From positions 62,001-126,000 of the forward strand of contig JAJDTG010000005.1 of assembly GCA_022827275.1 (NCBI GenBank): DNA of 64,000 bases, in the 5' to 3' direction. The notes beneath the pieces were generated by a model that saw only the letters and a list, made by a program, of their open reading frames with translations, was not told the origin of the DNA and did no database searches. The DNA comes from Candidatus Dadabacteria bacterium. GTDB lineage: Bacteria > Desulfobacterota_D > UBA1144 > Nemesobacterales > Nemesobacteraceae. Both the position numbers and the translations under genes were made by a program. This document shows, piece after piece, positions 1-11,590 of the stretch (position 1 is its first letter; each line of letters starts with the position of its first letter).

Positions 1-86
1 TCAAGAAGATTATCAAGAGAGTCCTGCGCCTTCTTAACTTCCTTAAGACATTGCGTTAGTTCTTTTACGTTTGTCTTTAAAGACAT
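1..86 (-). CDS. Hypothetical protein, 5' end only (runs off window start)
   Basis: Reverse strand ATG at 86 reads MSLKTNVKELTQCLKEVKKAQDSLDNLL without a stop to the window edge; not in the ORF track because truncated. Confidence 0.4.
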   Translation of the reverse strand, partial: MSLKTNVKELTQCLKEVKKAQDSLDNLL

Positions 87-151
87 TAACCTGCCTCCTT
101 GGTTACGATCATGCCCCGCCCGGGGCAGTTCTGATTCTAACACATAATCGA

Positions 152-967
152 TTATTTTACCCTGTATACAAGAAGCCCGGGCTTGTTTTTCATGTAGGCG
201 GCGAGTTCCTCGTCCAGCACTTTTCCGTGTACCGTGGAAGCGTGGCGCAGGTACACCACTCCGTCCTTTCTAACGGCTATTCCCGTGTGAGAGACGTCAA
301 GGCCGTCTTTATCGGAGTAGATCCCGAGATAGTCCCCCGTTTTTATCCCTTGGAGTACAGGAGGGCTTAATTTCTCCGATGGGACATAGCTTACGTTCCT
401 TTTTACCGTCGCAAGTCCCGGAAGCCAGAGAGAACCGTCTGTTTTTCTGTTAAGCTCTTTGGTCACCGTTGCTGTTGCATCGCCCCCGATTTCCCGGGTC
501 ACATCACGCGCGTTCGTATCATTTCCGCTAACCCAGTCGGAGAAAAAATGTCTCCTGTTCTCCCACCGCACAGCGCCGTCTTTGTATCTGGTTTTCACAA
601 GTTTTTTCTTAAACTCCCCGAAGCTTCCAGAAAGCCTGAGCGACTCCACGTAGTCGATATAGGTAAAGCAATCAAGCCCCGAGAGATCCACCGTAAGCTG
701 CTCCGCCTCGCCACTTGCTCCCCCAAGGGTGTTTCCGGCATACGGAGTCCCGAGAAATTTCTCCGAGAGAAATTCTATTTTGGCTTCGGGACCGTCTTTT
801 AAAGCTGCCTGTTCCATAAGGGTTTCTATCTCCTGCTGCGTCCAGTCTCCAAGAATCATTTTTTCTGAGTGTGCGGTCGAGAAGTCTTTTCCAAAGACCG
901 TAAGCAGGAACTTTGCCGCGATAACTATGATGACCAGAAGAAAAAGATTTTTTATTATCCTGTTCAT
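152..967 (-). CDS. DUF1460 family protein (NlpC/P60-like amidase fold), N-terminal membrane anchor
   Basis: 271 aa; FLGTPYAGNTLGG..DLSGLDCFTYIDYVESL, TGIAVRKDGVVYLRHAS typical of DUF1460. Confidence 0.8.
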   Translation of the reverse strand: MNRIIKNLFLLVIIVIAAKFLLTVFGKDFSTAHSEKMILGDWTQQEIETLMEQAALKDGPEAKIEFLSEKFLGTPYAGNTLGGASGEAEQLTVDLSGLDCFTYIDYVESLRLSGSFGEFKKKLVKTRYKDGAVRWENRRHFFSDWVSGNDTNARDVTREIGGDATATVTKELNRKTDGSLWLPGLATVKRNVSYVPSEKLSPPVLQGIKTGDYLGIYSDKDGLDVSHTGIAVRKDGVVYLRHASTVHGKVLDEELAAYMKNKPGLLVYRVK

Positions 968-971
968 GGTT

Positions 972-1838
972 TTACCCCGGCGACCCGATATTTATTCCGG
1001 CAAGGAGGAAAAGATCATCTCCGAGCAGGTAAAGGATGGCCGAAAGCGAAAGAAAGGGGCCGTAGGCTATGGCATGTCCCGGATCTTTCCTGCGCAGTAT
1101 TATAACCGAGAGTCCGATCAGGGTTCCGAGGATGGAACTCAGAAATATTACGACCAGCACCCCCCACATTCCGAAAAAAGCTCCCAGCATCGCGACAAGC
1201 TTTACGTCGCCCATTCCCATTCCTTCCTTTTTTCTCAAGTTCCTGTATGCCGTGGCGATCAGTAAAAAAGCTCCCCCTCCGAGCAGCGCTCCCCCTATGG
1301 AATTAAAAATGGCGATACTGGCCGTTGCAGGCAGAAAGTCCGCAAGGCCGGAGGAGAAGACCACCTCGGCCGCGGCTCCCCAGTCGGTCCTGAGCGCGTT
1401 TAGCGCAACCCCGGCTGCTATTCCGGGAAACGTTATCATGTCGGGAATAATGAGGTGCTTTATGTCTATCATTGTTATGGCCACAAGCCCGGTGCAGAGT
1501 GCCAGGTAGAAAAGCAGTTCAAGTGACACTCCGAACTCCCTGTAGAGAAAAACCGCCAGCACCGCGCAGAGAAGTTCTACAAGCGGATACTCGGCCGATA
1601 TGCGCTCTTCGCAGTAGGCACACCTGCCTCCGAGCAATAGCCAGCTCAGGATCGGAATGTTGTGATAGATCTTTATGGTGGTTTTGCAGCTTGTGCAGTG
1701 GGAACGGGGGGAGACTATGGATATCCCGGCCGGAACTCTCCTCACGCAGACGTTTGCGAAGCTTCCAAGTGCTGCTCCCAACATGAAAAACCATATTTCG
1801 GGAACGATGCTATGAAGAAAGAAAGAAGAACTTTCCAA
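972..1838 (-). CDS. pilD: Prepilin peptidase (A24 family, type IV leader peptidase/N-methyltransferase)
   Basis: GAALGSFANVCVRRVP, paired CxxC motifs, MGMGDVKLVAMLGAFFG. Confidence 0.9.
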   Translation of the reverse strand: MESSSFFLHSIVPEIWFFMLGAALGSFANVCVRRVPAGISIVSPRSHCTSCKTTIKIYHNIPILSWLLLGGRCAYCEERISAEYPLVELLCAVLAVFLYREFGVSLELLFYLALCTGLVAITMIDIKHLIIPDMITFPGIAAGVALNALRTDWGAAAEVVFSSGLADFLPATASIAIFNSIGGALLGGGAFLLIATAYRNLRKKEGMGMGDVKLVAMLGAFFGMWGVLVVIFLSSILGTLIGLSVIILRRKDPGHAIAYGPFLSLSAILYLLGDDLFLLAGINIGSPG

Positions 1839-1867
1839 GGTGACTCCTGTCCCAATTGCGGCTTTCG

Positions 1868-3967
1868 TTAAGCGTTTCTTTTCTGCAGTTCCGAAAGCGC
1901 TAGGTCAAAATGTCTTCTGCAGAGCTTGATGACTTTCCTGTTTCTTCCCAGGTGTTCTTTTATGGCGTGAAGAGAAGCCCTGTTGCATACGAGCCTTACA
2001 TCTGCTCCAGTTCTGCCTTCAAGCTGTTCTGCAAGCGCGGTGAGTTTCACGTCCGTTCCGAGAGGTTTTTTCTGCGTGTGGATTTTCAGGATCTCGAGAA
2101 TCTCCTGTTTTGACGGAGTCGGGATTTCGACTATCAGATCGAATCTTCCCGGTCTCAGAAGCGCCGGTTCTATCATGTCAATCCTGTTTGTTGCGGCAAG
2201 CACCAGCACGTCCGGAAGTTCCTCGACTCCGTCAATCTCGGCAAGCAGCTGGCTTACCACTCTTTCGCTCACGCGGGTCGAGTTGGATTCGGAGCGTCTT
2301 GGGCAAAGGGCGTCAATCTCGTCGAAAAACACTATGCAGGGAGAAACCTGCTTCGCCTTCTTGAAAACTTCCCTTACGGCACGCTCCGACTCGCCGACAT
2401 ACTTGGAGAGAAGCTCCGCTCCCTTTATGGAAATGAAGTTGACCTCCGTTCTGTTGGCAAGAGCTTTTGCGAGGAGGGTCTTCCCCGTTCCCGGAGGGCC
2501 GTGAAGCAGTATTCCCTTGGGTGACTTTACGTCCAGGGCCTCGTAGAAGTTCCTGTGCTTCATGGGCCATATGACGGATTCAATAAGGTCGTCCTTTACG
2601 TTCTCAAGACCTCCGACGTCATCCCAGGAGGTCTTCGGTATCTCGGCCACTATCTCCCTTATTGCGGAGGGATGGATATTTCGAAGTGCCTCAAGGAAGT
2701 CTTCCATGCCGACTTCGACAAGAAAGCTGTGTGCGACGTTGGAGACGAAGTCCTGTTCCATGTCCGGCAGGATGTTTGTGAGAGAATTTATGGCCGCTTC
2801 CCTGCAGAGATTCTCTATATCGGCTCCCACATAGCCGCTTGAGAGTTCGGAGAGCCTCTGAAGATCAACGTCGTTTGAAAGCGGCATGCTTCTTGAATGA
2901 ACCTGGAATATCTCCAGGCGGGCCTCGGTATCGGGAACCGGAAGGTGGATTTCCCTGTCAAATCTGCCCGGGCGGCGAAGCGCGGGGTCGATCATGTCCG
3001 GAAGGTTGGTCGCTCCGATAACCGTAACGTTTCCCCTGTGCGTGAGTCCGTCCATGAGGGATAGAAGCTGGGCCACCACCCTTTTTTCAACGTCTCCCGT
3101 GACCTTGTCTCGGCGGGGAGCTATTGCATCCAGTTCATCCAGGAATATTATGGACGGCTGGTTCTTGGTGGCATTCTCAAATATCTGTCGCAGCTTGGCT
3201 TCGCTCTCTCCGTAGAACCTGTGAATTACCTCGGGGCCGTTTATTACCTGGAAATTTGAATCCGTCTCAAACGCTATGGCTTTTGCTAGCAGGGTTTTTC
3301 CGCTTCCCGGGGGGCCCGTGAGAAGGATTCCCCTAGGTGGCTGAACCCCGAGCTTTTCAAAAAGCGAGGGAAAGCGTATCGGAAGCTCGAGAATCTCCTT
3401 TATTCTTTTTACCTGGGTTGAAAGTCCCCCTATGTCCGTATACGAAACCCTTTCCGCGTCCACCTTCGTTCTCGGCCTCTGTATCACGTCCATGCGGGTT
3501 TTCTGGCTTATGACAACCGAGTGCTCAGGCATCGTGGTAAGCACGTCGAAATCTTCGGTCTTGGCGGCGGACACTCTCACAGATACCCTGTCTCCGACCG
3601 TTACGGCGAGTCCTTCAAGCCTGTTGCAGAGGTGCTTGTTCTTGGCCGGGTCGTAGAGAAACGCCTTGTTTCTCGGACACAGGGTTATCCTGCTCGCTTT
3701 CTCAAGGTCGGCTTTCGTCACTATTACTATGTCGTCAAGCTCAACTCCCGCGTTCTCTCTCGTTACAGTGTCTATTTCTATTACCGCCCTCATTTCCGGT
3801 TCTTCGGCGTCAAGCGGCAGAGCTCTCGCGACGGTTTTCTTCCTTCCGTCTATCTGTACCAGATCCCAGGAGGTAAGGCCCAGCTCCCGCATGTCCATGG
3901 GGCTTATCCTTGCGTAACCCTTTCCCGAGTCTCTTGAGTGGATTTCCGAAATTTTAAGCGATATCAT
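1868..3967 (-). CDS. CDC48/VCP-family AAA+ ATPase with N-domain and two AAA modules
   Basis: 699 aa; CDC48 N-domain, Walker A GPPGSGKT and GPPGTGKT, Walker [11 protein letters not shown] and [10 protein letters not shown]. Confidence 0.93.
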   Translation of the reverse strand: MISLKISEIHSRDSGKGYARISPMDMRELGLTSWDLVQIDGRKKTVARALPLDAEEPEMRAVIEIDTVTRENAGVELDDIVIVTKADLEKASRITLCPRNKAFLYDPAKNKHLCNRLEGLAVTVGDRVSVRVSAAKTEDFDVLTTMPEHSVVISQKTRMDVIQRPRTKVDAERVSYTDIGGLSTQVKRIKEILELPIRFPSLFEKLGVQPPRGILLTGPPGSGKTLLAKAIAFETDSNFQVINGPEVIHRFYGESEAKLRQIFENATKNQPSIIFLDELDAIAPRRDKVTGDVEKRVVAQLLSLMDGLTHRGNVTVIGATNLPDMIDPALRRPGRFDREIHLPVPDTEARLEIFQVHSRSMPLSNDVDLQRLSELSSGYVGADIENLCREAAINSLTNILPDMEQDFVSNVAHSFLVEVGMEDFLEALRNIHPSAIREIVAEIPKTSWDDVGGLENVKDDLIESVIWPMKHRNFYEALDVKSPKGILLHGPPGTGKTLLAKALANRTEVNFISIKGAELLSKYVGESERAVREVFKKAKQVSPCIVFFDEIDALCPRRSESNSTRVSERVVSQLLAEIDGVEELPDVLVLAATNRIDMIEPALLRPGRFDLIVEIPTPSKQEILEILKIHTQKKPLGTDVKLTALAEQLEGRTGADVRLVCNRASLHAIKEHLGRNRKVIKLCRRHFDLALSELQKRNA

Positions 3968-4009
3968 TAGCCCTCACCTTTCAAAAAAGATATTAACGCT
4001 TAAAATTTT

Positions 4010-5170
4010 ATGGTCAAGAAAGCACCCGAGGGAAAGGAGGAAGAGGCTTTTCCCCGGGAAAAACAGTCGGCGAATCAAGTGCAGCTAAAACATCTGAGCC
4101 TTAGGAACTACAGGAATTACGAAAATCTCTCTCTCCCGTTCTACACGGGACTGAACGTCATTCATGGCCGAAACGCCCAGGGGAAAACCAACCTTCTCGA
4201 GGCCATCTATCTTGTCTGCGGGATGCGGCCTTTTTCGGGCGCGAAAAATTCTGAACTCGTGCGCTTCGGCTGCGAAGCCTCGCTCGTTAAGGGGGAGATT
4301 CTTTCCGCAAACGGTTTAAACGAAGTGCATATCACCATAAAGAAAGAGGGCCGCCACACGCGGCTTAACTCAAAAACCGTGCGGAGCATAAGCCAGCATT
4401 TCGGCCGCTTCAAGGTCGTTTTGTTCCTTCCCTCGGACATAGAGATAGTGAAGGGCGGGCTTCAGGCAAGAAGAAATTATCTTGATTCCGTTGTAAGTGC
4501 TATCCACCCGGCCCACATAAAGCAACTTCGCGACTACCAGAGGGCCGTAAGCCAGAGAAACCACATGCTCGGATTAAAGGAGAAAGTGTCCCCGGTTTCC
4601 GTGGAACTCTGGGACGATCAGATAGCCAGAATCGGGGCCGATATCGTAGGAAGGCGCATCGAGATGATTAAAAGCTTTAACCGAAAGCTCGCCGAGGTTT
4701 ACGGGGAGCACGGAGAGTCGGATACGTCGGCGCGTGTTAGCTACGGGTTTTCGTTTGAACGCAGTGCGGATATAGCGGAGGCGATAAGGGAGGCACTTTC
4801 CAAGAATTTCCCTTCTGACAGAAAAAGGGGCCACACAACTGTCGGTCCCCACAGGGACCGGGTCGGTTTTCTGCTTAACGGGCAGGACGCTTCGCGCTTT
4901 GCCTCGCAGGGACAGTCCAAAAATCTGGTCCTGGCGCTCAAGGCCTCGGAGATAAGGCTCTTTAAGGAACACACGGGAATTAACCCCATACTCCTTCTCG
5001 ATGACATAACAAGTGAACTCGACATAAAGCGCAGGAGCTTTCTTTTCAAAACTCTCTCGGAATTCACCGGGCAGGTGTTTGTCACCTCGACCGACAAGAA
5101 CGAGATACCCCGCCGGGGGGAATTCCACTCGTTTCTCGTTGACTCAGGCCGGGTGAAAGCAGGTGCTTGA
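4010..5170 (+). CDS. recF: DNA replication/repair protein RecF
   Basis: LKHLSLRNYRNYENL, GRNAQGKTNLLEAIYL, FASQGQSKNLVLALKASE, LLLDDITSELD. Confidence 0.93.
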   Translation: MVKKAPEGKEEEAFPREKQSANQVQLKHLSLRNYRNYENLSLPFYTGLNVIHGRNAQGKTNLLEAIYLVCGMRPFSGAKNSELVRFGCEASLVKGEILSANGLNEVHITIKKEGRHTRLNSKTVRSISQHFGRFKVVLFLPSDIEIVKGGLQARRNYLDSVVSAIHPAHIKQLRDYQRAVSQRNHMLGLKEKVSPVSVELWDDQIARIGADIVGRRIEMIKSFNRKLAEVYGEHGESDTSARVSYGFSFERSADIAEAIREALSKNFPSDRKRGHTTVGPHRDRVGFLLNGQDASRFASQGQSKNLVLALKASEIRLFKEHTGINPILLLDDITSELDIKRRSFLFKTLSEFTGQVFVTSTDKNEIPRRGEFHSFLVDSGRVKAGA

Positions 5171-5465
5171 GAGATGGTCTCGTAAATTGTTTTTATGGAA
5201 TTGCCAAAAAGAGAAGGATTTATCGCGATTGATTAACCATAAGGCAAAAAATACGGGTTTCTAATTGAAAGGAGTTAGTGAAGTGTATAAAATCAATCTG
5301 GCCTTGTTACGGGGTTTCTGGACCTGGGCGGGAGCGCGAGGCTGAAACGGGGAATTGCCAGGAGCAGCGACATAATAGATTCGTTGTCAATCGACAATAC
5401 AACATTGCACGCGGGTTTACGTTTCGGATTCTAAACAAGGAACAATTGCAGGAGGACAAAACTAA

Positions 5466-6362
5466 ATGGACTTGAAGATCATTGACCTTAATTTCTTTAT
5501 GACTGAAACGATAGCCTCTTACGTTATCGAAACCGGCGAGGGGCCGATACTTATAGAGACGGGTCCCGAGACCGTGTTCGAGAATCTCAAAAGCGGGCTT
5601 TCGGATCTGGGATACTCCCCCTCGGACGTAAAACATGTGTTCGTAACCCATATCCACCTCGATCATTCCGGAGGCGCCTGGCGTCTCGCCGAGACGGGCT
5701 CAACGATATACGTTCACCCGGTGGGGGCTCCACACCTCATAGAGCCGGAGAAGCTCATGAAATCCGCGACGAGGATATACGGGGAGGACGACATGAAACG
5801 TCTCTGGGGCGAGGTTGGGGGAATAGACAAAGACCGCGTGGTTGCCATTGAGGACGGCCAGAGCATCAACATCGGGGGCGTTGAGATAAGGGTCGTAGAG
5901 ACCGCCGGACATGCCGGGCATCATCACTGCTACCTGATTGAGAATGCACTTTTTACCGGGGATACGGCGGGGTGTATGATGGCGGGCGGTCCCATGATTC
6001 CCGCGACTCCTCCTCCCGAGATACACCTTGAGAAGTGGAACGCTTCCATTGACAAGATGAGGGAGATATCCCCCGACGTAATTTATCTAACCCATTTCGG
6101 CGGATACACGGATGTGGGTCCCATGCTTGACGCCGCCGCCGAAAGGCTCGAACAGTGGTCTGAGTGGATCGGCGAGAGAGTATCGGCCGGAAAGAGCGAT
6201 GAGGAAATAACAGAGGAGTTTGGTGCCTACTTTGACGAGATATTCGAGCATGAGGGCGTAAGCGAAGAGATCCATAGAAAGTATGCTCTTATGGCTCCTT
6301 ACCACATGAACGCCGGCGGTCTTATAAGATACTGGAAGAAGTACAGGCTTCCGGCTTCTTGA
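5466..6362 (+). CDS. MBL-fold metallo-hydrolase
   Basis: THIHLDHSGG metal-binding motif, ETAGHAGHH, FTGDTAG. Confidence 0.9.
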   Translation: MDLKIIDLNFFMTETIASYVIETGEGPILIETGPETVFENLKSGLSDLGYSPSDVKHVFVTHIHLDHSGGAWRLAETGSTIYVHPVGAPHLIEPEKLMKSATRIYGEDDMKRLWGEVGGIDKDRVVAIEDGQSINIGGVEIRVVETAGHAGHHHCYLIENALFTGDTAGCMMAGGPMIPATPPPEIHLEKWNASIDKMREISPDVIYLTHFGGYTDVGPMLDAAAERLEQWSEWIGERVSAGKSDEEITEEFGAYFDEIFEHEGVSEEIHRKYALMAPYHMNAGGLIRYWKKYRLPAS

Positions 6363-6428
6363 GCTTTTTATCAGAATTGCGATTTTGTTTTCTTCGAGTC
6401 CTGTCGTTATAATTACTCGTTTTTGAAT

Positions 6429-6504
6429 CGGGGTGTGGCGCAGCTGGGAGCGCGCAGCATTTGGGATGCTGAGGTCGGAGGTTCGAGCCCTCTCACCCCG
6501 ACCA
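6429..6504 (+). tRNA. tRNA-Pro (anticodon TGG)
   Basis: CGGGGTG/CACCCCG acceptor stem, GGTTCGAGCC T-arm, anticodon loop TTTGGGA, encoded CCA. Confidence 0.95.
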
Positions 6505-6538
6505 TTTCTTCGTGATTTGATGTGTGTTTGATTTTCTG

Positions 6539-6613
<75 letters not shown>

Positions 6614-6643
6614 CATTTCCGCACGGTTTAGAACCCCCCTTTC

Positions 6644-8020
6644 CTAGAGCAGTGCCGCGCCTAAAAAGAGGTAAAAAGCGGTACCGAATATATCGTTGAA
6701 AGTAACGAGAAACGGTCCCGAGGATACCGCCGGGTCCATCTTTAGCTTGTTAAGAACAAGCGGACCCGCAACGCCAAGAAACGAAGTCATAAGCGTGGCT
6801 CCGACAATTCCCGCGAATATTACAAGAAACAGCCTTACGAAATCGGTATCTGTGGTATTCAGCAGAAGTCCGATCAGGGAGCCCAGAAGGCCGCTTATGA
6901 TCCCAAGAGCCAGTCCCACCTTGAGTTCCGCCAGAAAGAGATCTTTTATCTGGTCTTTTACGAAATCACCGGTGGCGAGGACTCTGACAGTGATGGTATT
7001 TGTCTGAACTCCTACGTTTCCGCCCGTAGCCATGACAAGGGGAAGCAGGGCGGCAAGTATGATGAAATTCTCAAGCGTGGTCTGAAACTTCTGCATTATT
7101 ATAAACGCCACGAGGAGCTCTCCCACAAGAGCGAGCATTATCCAGGGCGCCCTCAGCCTCACGTTGTCGTATATGGACGTGTGTATGGGGTGGAGTCCTT
7201 CGCCGCTTATTCCCCCGAGTTTGTATATGTCTTCCCCGGCCTCTTCGGATATGACGTCTAGTATGTCGTCTGCGGTTATTCTGCCGAGCAGCACTCTGGA
7301 ATCATCTACCACTGGAAGCGACATTTCATCGTATTTCCTGAAAATCTTGGCTACTTCCTCCTGGTCCATCTCCGGAGTGAGCGTTACCTCGACAGGGTCC
7401 ATTATCGTCCAGAGGGGAGAATCCGCCGCTGCCGTTGAGAGCTTAAGCGGGAACACTCTCCCGACCAGCCTCCCTGTTTCGTTCACCACGTAGACCATAT
7501 GCAGGTCCTCTACATCGTCTTCGTCTTCTTCCTCGATTTGTCTTATGAGTTCAACGGTTTCTCTCGAAGTGGCGTCGTGCGAACTTTTAAGAACCTCGGT
7601 CTGCATGATTCCGCCTGCGGAATCTTGCGGATACTCAAGAAGCGGTGTTACCTCCTCGCGTTCTTCCGGATCCATGGTTTCGAGAACCTTCTTCGCCACA
7701 TCTTCCGGCAGTTCTCCCAGGAAGTCGGCGGCGTCGTCCGATTCCATCTCTTCGGCCATCGCGGTGAGGGAGGTCTCCCGCATGAGCTTCAGTATGCTTA
7801 CGCGTTCCTCGGGGTTAAGCTGGAAATAGACTTCGGAGGCTACCTCCGCATCTAGGGCCTCGAGTATCAGGTGCTTTTTTTCCTGGAGGGAGGCAGCCTG
7901 TATAAGCGCCGCTATCTCTGAGGGATGCATGGATTGGGTTATGCTTCTAAGGGTATCCCAGTCCCCCTTTTTAACAGCCCTGTCTATCTTCCTTACAGTT
8001 TTTTTGACGTTAACCGGCAT
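6644..8020 (-). CDS. mgtE: Magnesium transporter MgtE
   Basis: 458 aa; MgtE N domain, CBS pair, C-terminal TM domain (ATGGNVGVQTNTITVRVLATG). Confidence 0.95.
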   Translation of the reverse strand: MPVNVKKTVRKIDRAVKKGDWDTLRSITQSMHPSEIAALIQAASLQEKKHLILEALDAEVASEVYFQLNPEERVSILKLMRETSLTAMAEEMESDDAADFLGELPEDVAKKVLETMDPEEREEVTPLLEYPQDSAGGIMQTEVLKSSHDATSRETVELIRQIEEEDEDDVEDLHMVYVVNETGRLVGRVFPLKLSTAAADSPLWTIMDPVEVTLTPEMDQEEVAKIFRKYDEMSLPVVDDSRVLLGRITADDILDVISEEAGEDIYKLGGISGEGLHPIHTSIYDNVRLRAPWIMLALVGELLVAFIIMQKFQTTLENFIILAALLPLVMATGGNVGVQTNTITVRVLATGDFVKDQIKDLFLAELKVGLALGIISGLLGSLIGLLLNTTDTDFVRLFLVIFAGIVGATLMTSFLGVAGPLVLNKLKMDPAVSSGPFLVTFNDIFGTAFYLFLGAALL

Positions 8021-8215
8021 CGTGTGTTACCCTCGCCGTATTTTTAGGAGGCGTATTGAGACACTGCCCCTTTTCTGAACAGATTAGAATACAGTTTTCA
8101 GTATCGATTACTACAAAAAATATATTCCGTGATTTTTTGTTGCTCCAGCTTTCAATCGTAAAACAAATTTTTGTGAAGCCACTGTCTTGGCAATTTGATG
8201 TTCCGCTTTGCGCGG

Positions 8216-8476
8216 TTATTCCAAAGAGGCGATTTTGTCGGGTGTTTCCATTCGCTTTGCTTTGTTCCAAGCTTCCCGCAATTCCTCTTGCCGAAGAGAT
8301 GCCCATTCAACCACTAGCCCGTGAGCGCGAGGAGGAAGGTGTCCGCGCAGTACAGCCAAGGTTTCGATATCCATCAGTGCTTGATATTCACCGTAAAATG
8401 CGTGGAAGTGAGGAGGTGCGTGGTCATCAAAATACATGCGTATAATGATTCCGTAGAAACGGCATAGTTCAGGCAT
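8216..8476 (-). CDS. DUF4160 domain protein (putative TA-like pair partner)
   Basis: MPELCRFYGIIIRMYFDDHAPPHFHAFYGEYQALMDIETL is diagnostic for DUF4160; internal Met start preferred over 8512. Confidence 0.85.
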   Translation of the reverse strand: MPELCRFYGIIIRMYFDDHAPPHFHAFYGEYQALMDIETLAVLRGHLPPRAHGLVVEWASLRQEELREAWNKAKRMETPDKIASLE

Positions 8477-8750
8477 TTGCAAAAGAAGCGTCCGTGTCCG
8501 CCATCTCCGCAATTGATTTTCCGGTCAGTTGCATGTAGAGGGCGTCCGGACAGAGTTCAATATCATTTTCCCAAGCTATTGCTCCGTACGAGGTTATGTG
8601 CACCATCTCAAAGTATTTACGGTCATTCCAGGCTTTGAACACTCCATGCCCTGCCAAATGAGATAGATTGATTTCCCCAGCCGTGCCGTCAGAGTAGGAA
8701 AGCCAGATATGGTAACCATCTCGTGGTTCTACTTGCGTTGCTCTGATCAT
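8469..8750 (-). CDS. DUF2442 domain protein
   Basis: YHIWLSYSDGTAGEINLSHLAGHGVFKAWND..FEMVHITSYGAIAWENDIELCPDALY. Confidence 0.87.
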   Translation of the reverse strand: MIRATQVEPRDGYHIWLSYSDGTAGEINLSHLAGHGVFKAWNDRKYFEMVHITSYGAIAWENDIELCPDALYMQLTGKSIAEMADTDASFANA

Positions 8751-8941
8751 CTTCTGTTTGCCCGGGTACTGATGCGTTTTGTCTCCACAATCTGATTGCG
8801 CCGTTTAACGTGAGCGAGAGTGCCCCTTAGTTCCTCGCTCGCAGTTATGAAGTACTCCGAATAAAGCGGATAGAACTTCAGTTAACAAAAACGATTATAA
8901 CTTTTGCCGCACGTGATTCAAATTCGTGCGGACAAAGTTAG

Positions 8942-9223
8942 TCAGATCGAAAGCTGCCAGCCGATCGTGAAGCTGTAATCGTTTTTAAGCTGCGGGCCGT
9001 CTAGGTCCTGATAAAGCGGCAATCCTACCTCAATCGCCAGGCGGTTTCCGTCCATTTTCATGAAACTGTAGCGGTAGGAGAGCATCCATTCACCCGCCTT
9101 GTGGGCATGGTCGCCCATAACCCCTATGGGGGCGTGGTCATCTGGAAGCGAAACCTGATCGGCAAGCGAGATCTCGCAGAGGAATAAGAAAAGAAAAGCT
9201 GCGGCCAAGGTGAAAAGGGACAC
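8942..9223 (-). pseudogene. Internally deleted outer-membrane/transporter-like protein (N- and C-terminal segments fused)
   Basis: Signal peptide then [30 protein letters not shown] joined directly to [30 protein letters not shown]; in recalled homologues these motifs are ~200+ aa apart. Confidence 0.6.
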
Positions 9224-9273
9224 TTCCCGCCTTGGCCGCGCAAAAAACAGGCTTTTTTCAATCCGGCACTCCG

Positions 9274-11547
9274 TTACTTCTTCTTGCGTCTGCCGGTTTT
9301 TTTCGCAATAAGCTTCTTGAGTTCCCTGCGGTCGGGGCTCAGCAACTCTTTTACGTAATCGACGTTTACCTTGGTCACTATTATATGGCCGACTTCGGTG
9401 TTGACCGATTCGTAGATTCCGAGCTTCATCATTCCCTTGGTCTGCATGAGGTTGTCTTCCGTGGGGCTTACGTAATGCACGAAATCCGTTCTGTAACGGT
9501 GAATCAGGAACAGGTGAAGCATAGTCGCGAGGCGTTTCCGGCGAAGGGATGTATCAAAATTGTTCTCATCCCTTACGGTGAGTATTTTCTCTCCCTTTCT
9601 GTCCTGCAGTATCTCGAATATGACATCTGCCACCTTATCGCCGGAGCCGTTCATGATGTTCAGCTCAAGAACGAAAGTTCCCACGGTGTGAGGCTTGAGT
9701 TCAGCTGTGAAGCTGTCTTCGATCTTGTAGTGCCTCGTCCAGGCTTCGAGCCACTCTTCGAGAAGCTTGATCGAAACTTCCGTCTGAACCAGGTGCTGGA
9801 ACTGGGTCGAACCCTTGCCCATGGCTTTCGTGGTTGCGGTTCTTCCCGAACTTGCCACGAGTGCTCCGTCCATGCGGGGTCCCCCGACATGGGTCTGCGG
9901 AGTCTTGTAAGGCGAATCTATGAGCCTCAGCCTTCTCTGCACGCGCGCCAGAGCGAGCATGCCGTCTTCCATGAGCGCGGTTGCGAACTCTTCGGCGGCC
10001 ATTCCGTCGATCTGGTGGCCTCCGTAGGTTATGAAATCGAACACGAAGCCGAGTTTCCCTATCTCCTCTGGGAATTTCTTCATTTCCTCGTCGGTCATTC
10101 CCGTAGTGTCCCAGTTAAAGGAAGGAGAGAGGTTGTAGGCAAGCATTTTGTCTGGAAAAACTTCGTGGATGGCGTCTGCGAACTGCCTTGCGTCCTCAAG
10201 GTCCGCCGTCTTGGTTTCCATCCAGAGCAGATCGGCAAAAGGCGCCGCGGCAAGCGACTTGGCGATCGCGTATTCAATCCCGCCTTTTACCTGGGAGTAT
10301 CCCTCGGGCGTTCTTGAAATTTCAGGATCCCATATGTAGTCGATTCCCAGGGAATCGGCTTTTGCCATTGCGTCTTTCGTTGAAGCGGTCTTGGCAAACT
10401 CTCTCCACTGCTCGACGGTCATGTCGAATTCAATGCCCTGTTCCATGTTAAACTCCATCAGCGTTTCTATCGTTTCGCCGAAGGTGCTCAGGCCGGATTC
10501 CTCTTCCCATATCTCAACGAACTTGGTGACTACGGAATCAAGAGCGGTTTCAAGATCCTGGGTATCGCCTTTCATTGCCTCTATGTTTTCGTCTATAAAC
10601 GACGCTATTCCGGTTTCCTCGAGCCACTTGTCCGTTTCCGCGTAGGTCTCTTCGCTTATCTTGTAGAGCTTGTGGCCGTTTATCTCCTTTACGCCTTTTT
10701 CGTGGATTCTCTTAAGGATCGTGAGGTAGGCGTTTTTGTAGCTGGGGATATTGAGCTTGGTCGCTCCCAGGACAAACGGCTGGTCCCGCTCGTCCCCGTT
10801 TCCGTCAAGAAGGGTGGCGGCTTCGGCGTCGGTCCTTGAAACTATTATCCCGGGCACTTCCATGATATCGAGCTGGAACCGGGCGGCGTTAAGTCTCTTT
10901 ATCTGTTCGTCAGAAGGGACGAGAACCTTTCCGCCCTGGTGACCGCATTTCTTGGTTCCGGGCTTCTGGTCCTCTATGTGATAGCCTGTAACGCCCGCCT
11001 CGACGAACCTTCTGATAAGGTTTCTAACGTGGGCGTCTCCTCCGTGTCCAGTGTCCGCGTCGGCGATTATGAATGGACTGTAGTCTATCTCGGGCGTCTG
11101 CCGCCTTTCCTTCTCAGTCATCCTTGCGCGGTTGTATCTCTGGTTCTTGTCCGCAGCGAGAAGTGCCCTCACTATGGGGGCCGCCTCGTCCGGCACCTGG
11201 CTTAGCGGATAGCTCGCGAGATCCGCTCCCTGATCCTCGCCGATCGATCCCTTTGCCGACGTGGCCCATCCGCCGAGATATATGCCCTCTATTCCCTTTC
11301 TTTTCATCATGACCGCCTGGCCGGGCGAATAGGGGCCGAAGGACGTTATCTGCTTTTGCTCGGCGAAAAGCTCGCGGAGTCTCTTGTAGAATGCCCCCGC
11401 GGCGTTTTTCGCGATTGAGTAGTCTCTTCTTATGGTTCCTCTCTGCTCCACCACCTGGCGGGGCGAATAAAGACGGGTTATTCCCTTGAAGCGCGCGCTT
11501 GAGAAATACCTTTTCGTCTTCCTTATCTCAGCTTCTAACTGGCTCAT
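9274..11547 (-). CDS. aceA: Isocitrate lyase, long ICL2-type
   Basis: 757 aa; catalytic [29 protein letters not shown]; extended central and C-terminal regions. Confidence 0.92.
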   Translation of the reverse strand: MSQLEAEIRKTKRYFSSARFKGITRLYSPRQVVEQRGTIRRDYSIAKNAAGAFYKRLRELFAEQKQITSFGPYSPGQAVMMKRKGIEGIYLGGWATSAKGSIGEDQGADLASYPLSQVPDEAAPIVRALLAADKNQRYNRARMTEKERRQTPEIDYSPFIIADADTGHGGDAHVRNLIRRFVEAGVTGYHIEDQKPGTKKCGHQGGKVLVPSDEQIKRLNAARFQLDIMEVPGIIVSRTDAEAATLLDGNGDERDQPFVLGATKLNIPSYKNAYLTILKRIHEKGVKEINGHKLYKISEETYAETDKWLEETGIASFIDENIEAMKGDTQDLETALDSVVTKFVEIWEEESGLSTFGETIETLMEFNMEQGIEFDMTVEQWREFAKTASTKDAMAKADSLGIDYIWDPEISRTPEGYSQVKGGIEYAIAKSLAAAPFADLLWMETKTADLEDARQFADAIHEVFPDKMLAYNLSPSFNWDTTGMTDEEMKKFPEEIGKLGFVFDFITYGGHQIDGMAAEEFATALMEDGMLALARVQRRLRLIDSPYKTPQTHVGGPRMDGALVASSGRTATTKAMGKGSTQFQHLVQTEVSIKLLEEWLEAWTRHYKIEDSFTAELKPHTVGTFVLELNIMNGSGDKVADVIFEILQDRKGEKILTVRDENNFDTSLRRKRLATMLHLFLIHRYRTDFVHYVSPTEDNLMQTKGMMKLGIYESVNTEVGHIIVTKVNVDYVKELLSPDRRELKKLIAKKTGRRKKK

Positions 11548-11590
11548 CGATATGCTCTCCTGAAAATAAAATGATTGTTTCTTCGGGAAC

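Noticed and set aside
4574-5128. 184-aa minus-strand ORF overlapping recF
   Set aside because: Antisense shadow ORF with no recognisable motif
5278-5475. 65-aa ORF upstream of the MBL-fold gene
   Set aside because: Low-complexity intergenic translation without a convincing start context or homology
9232-10317. 361-aa plus-strand ORF
   Set aside because: Antisense shadow of the isocitrate lyase gene; no domain-like sequence
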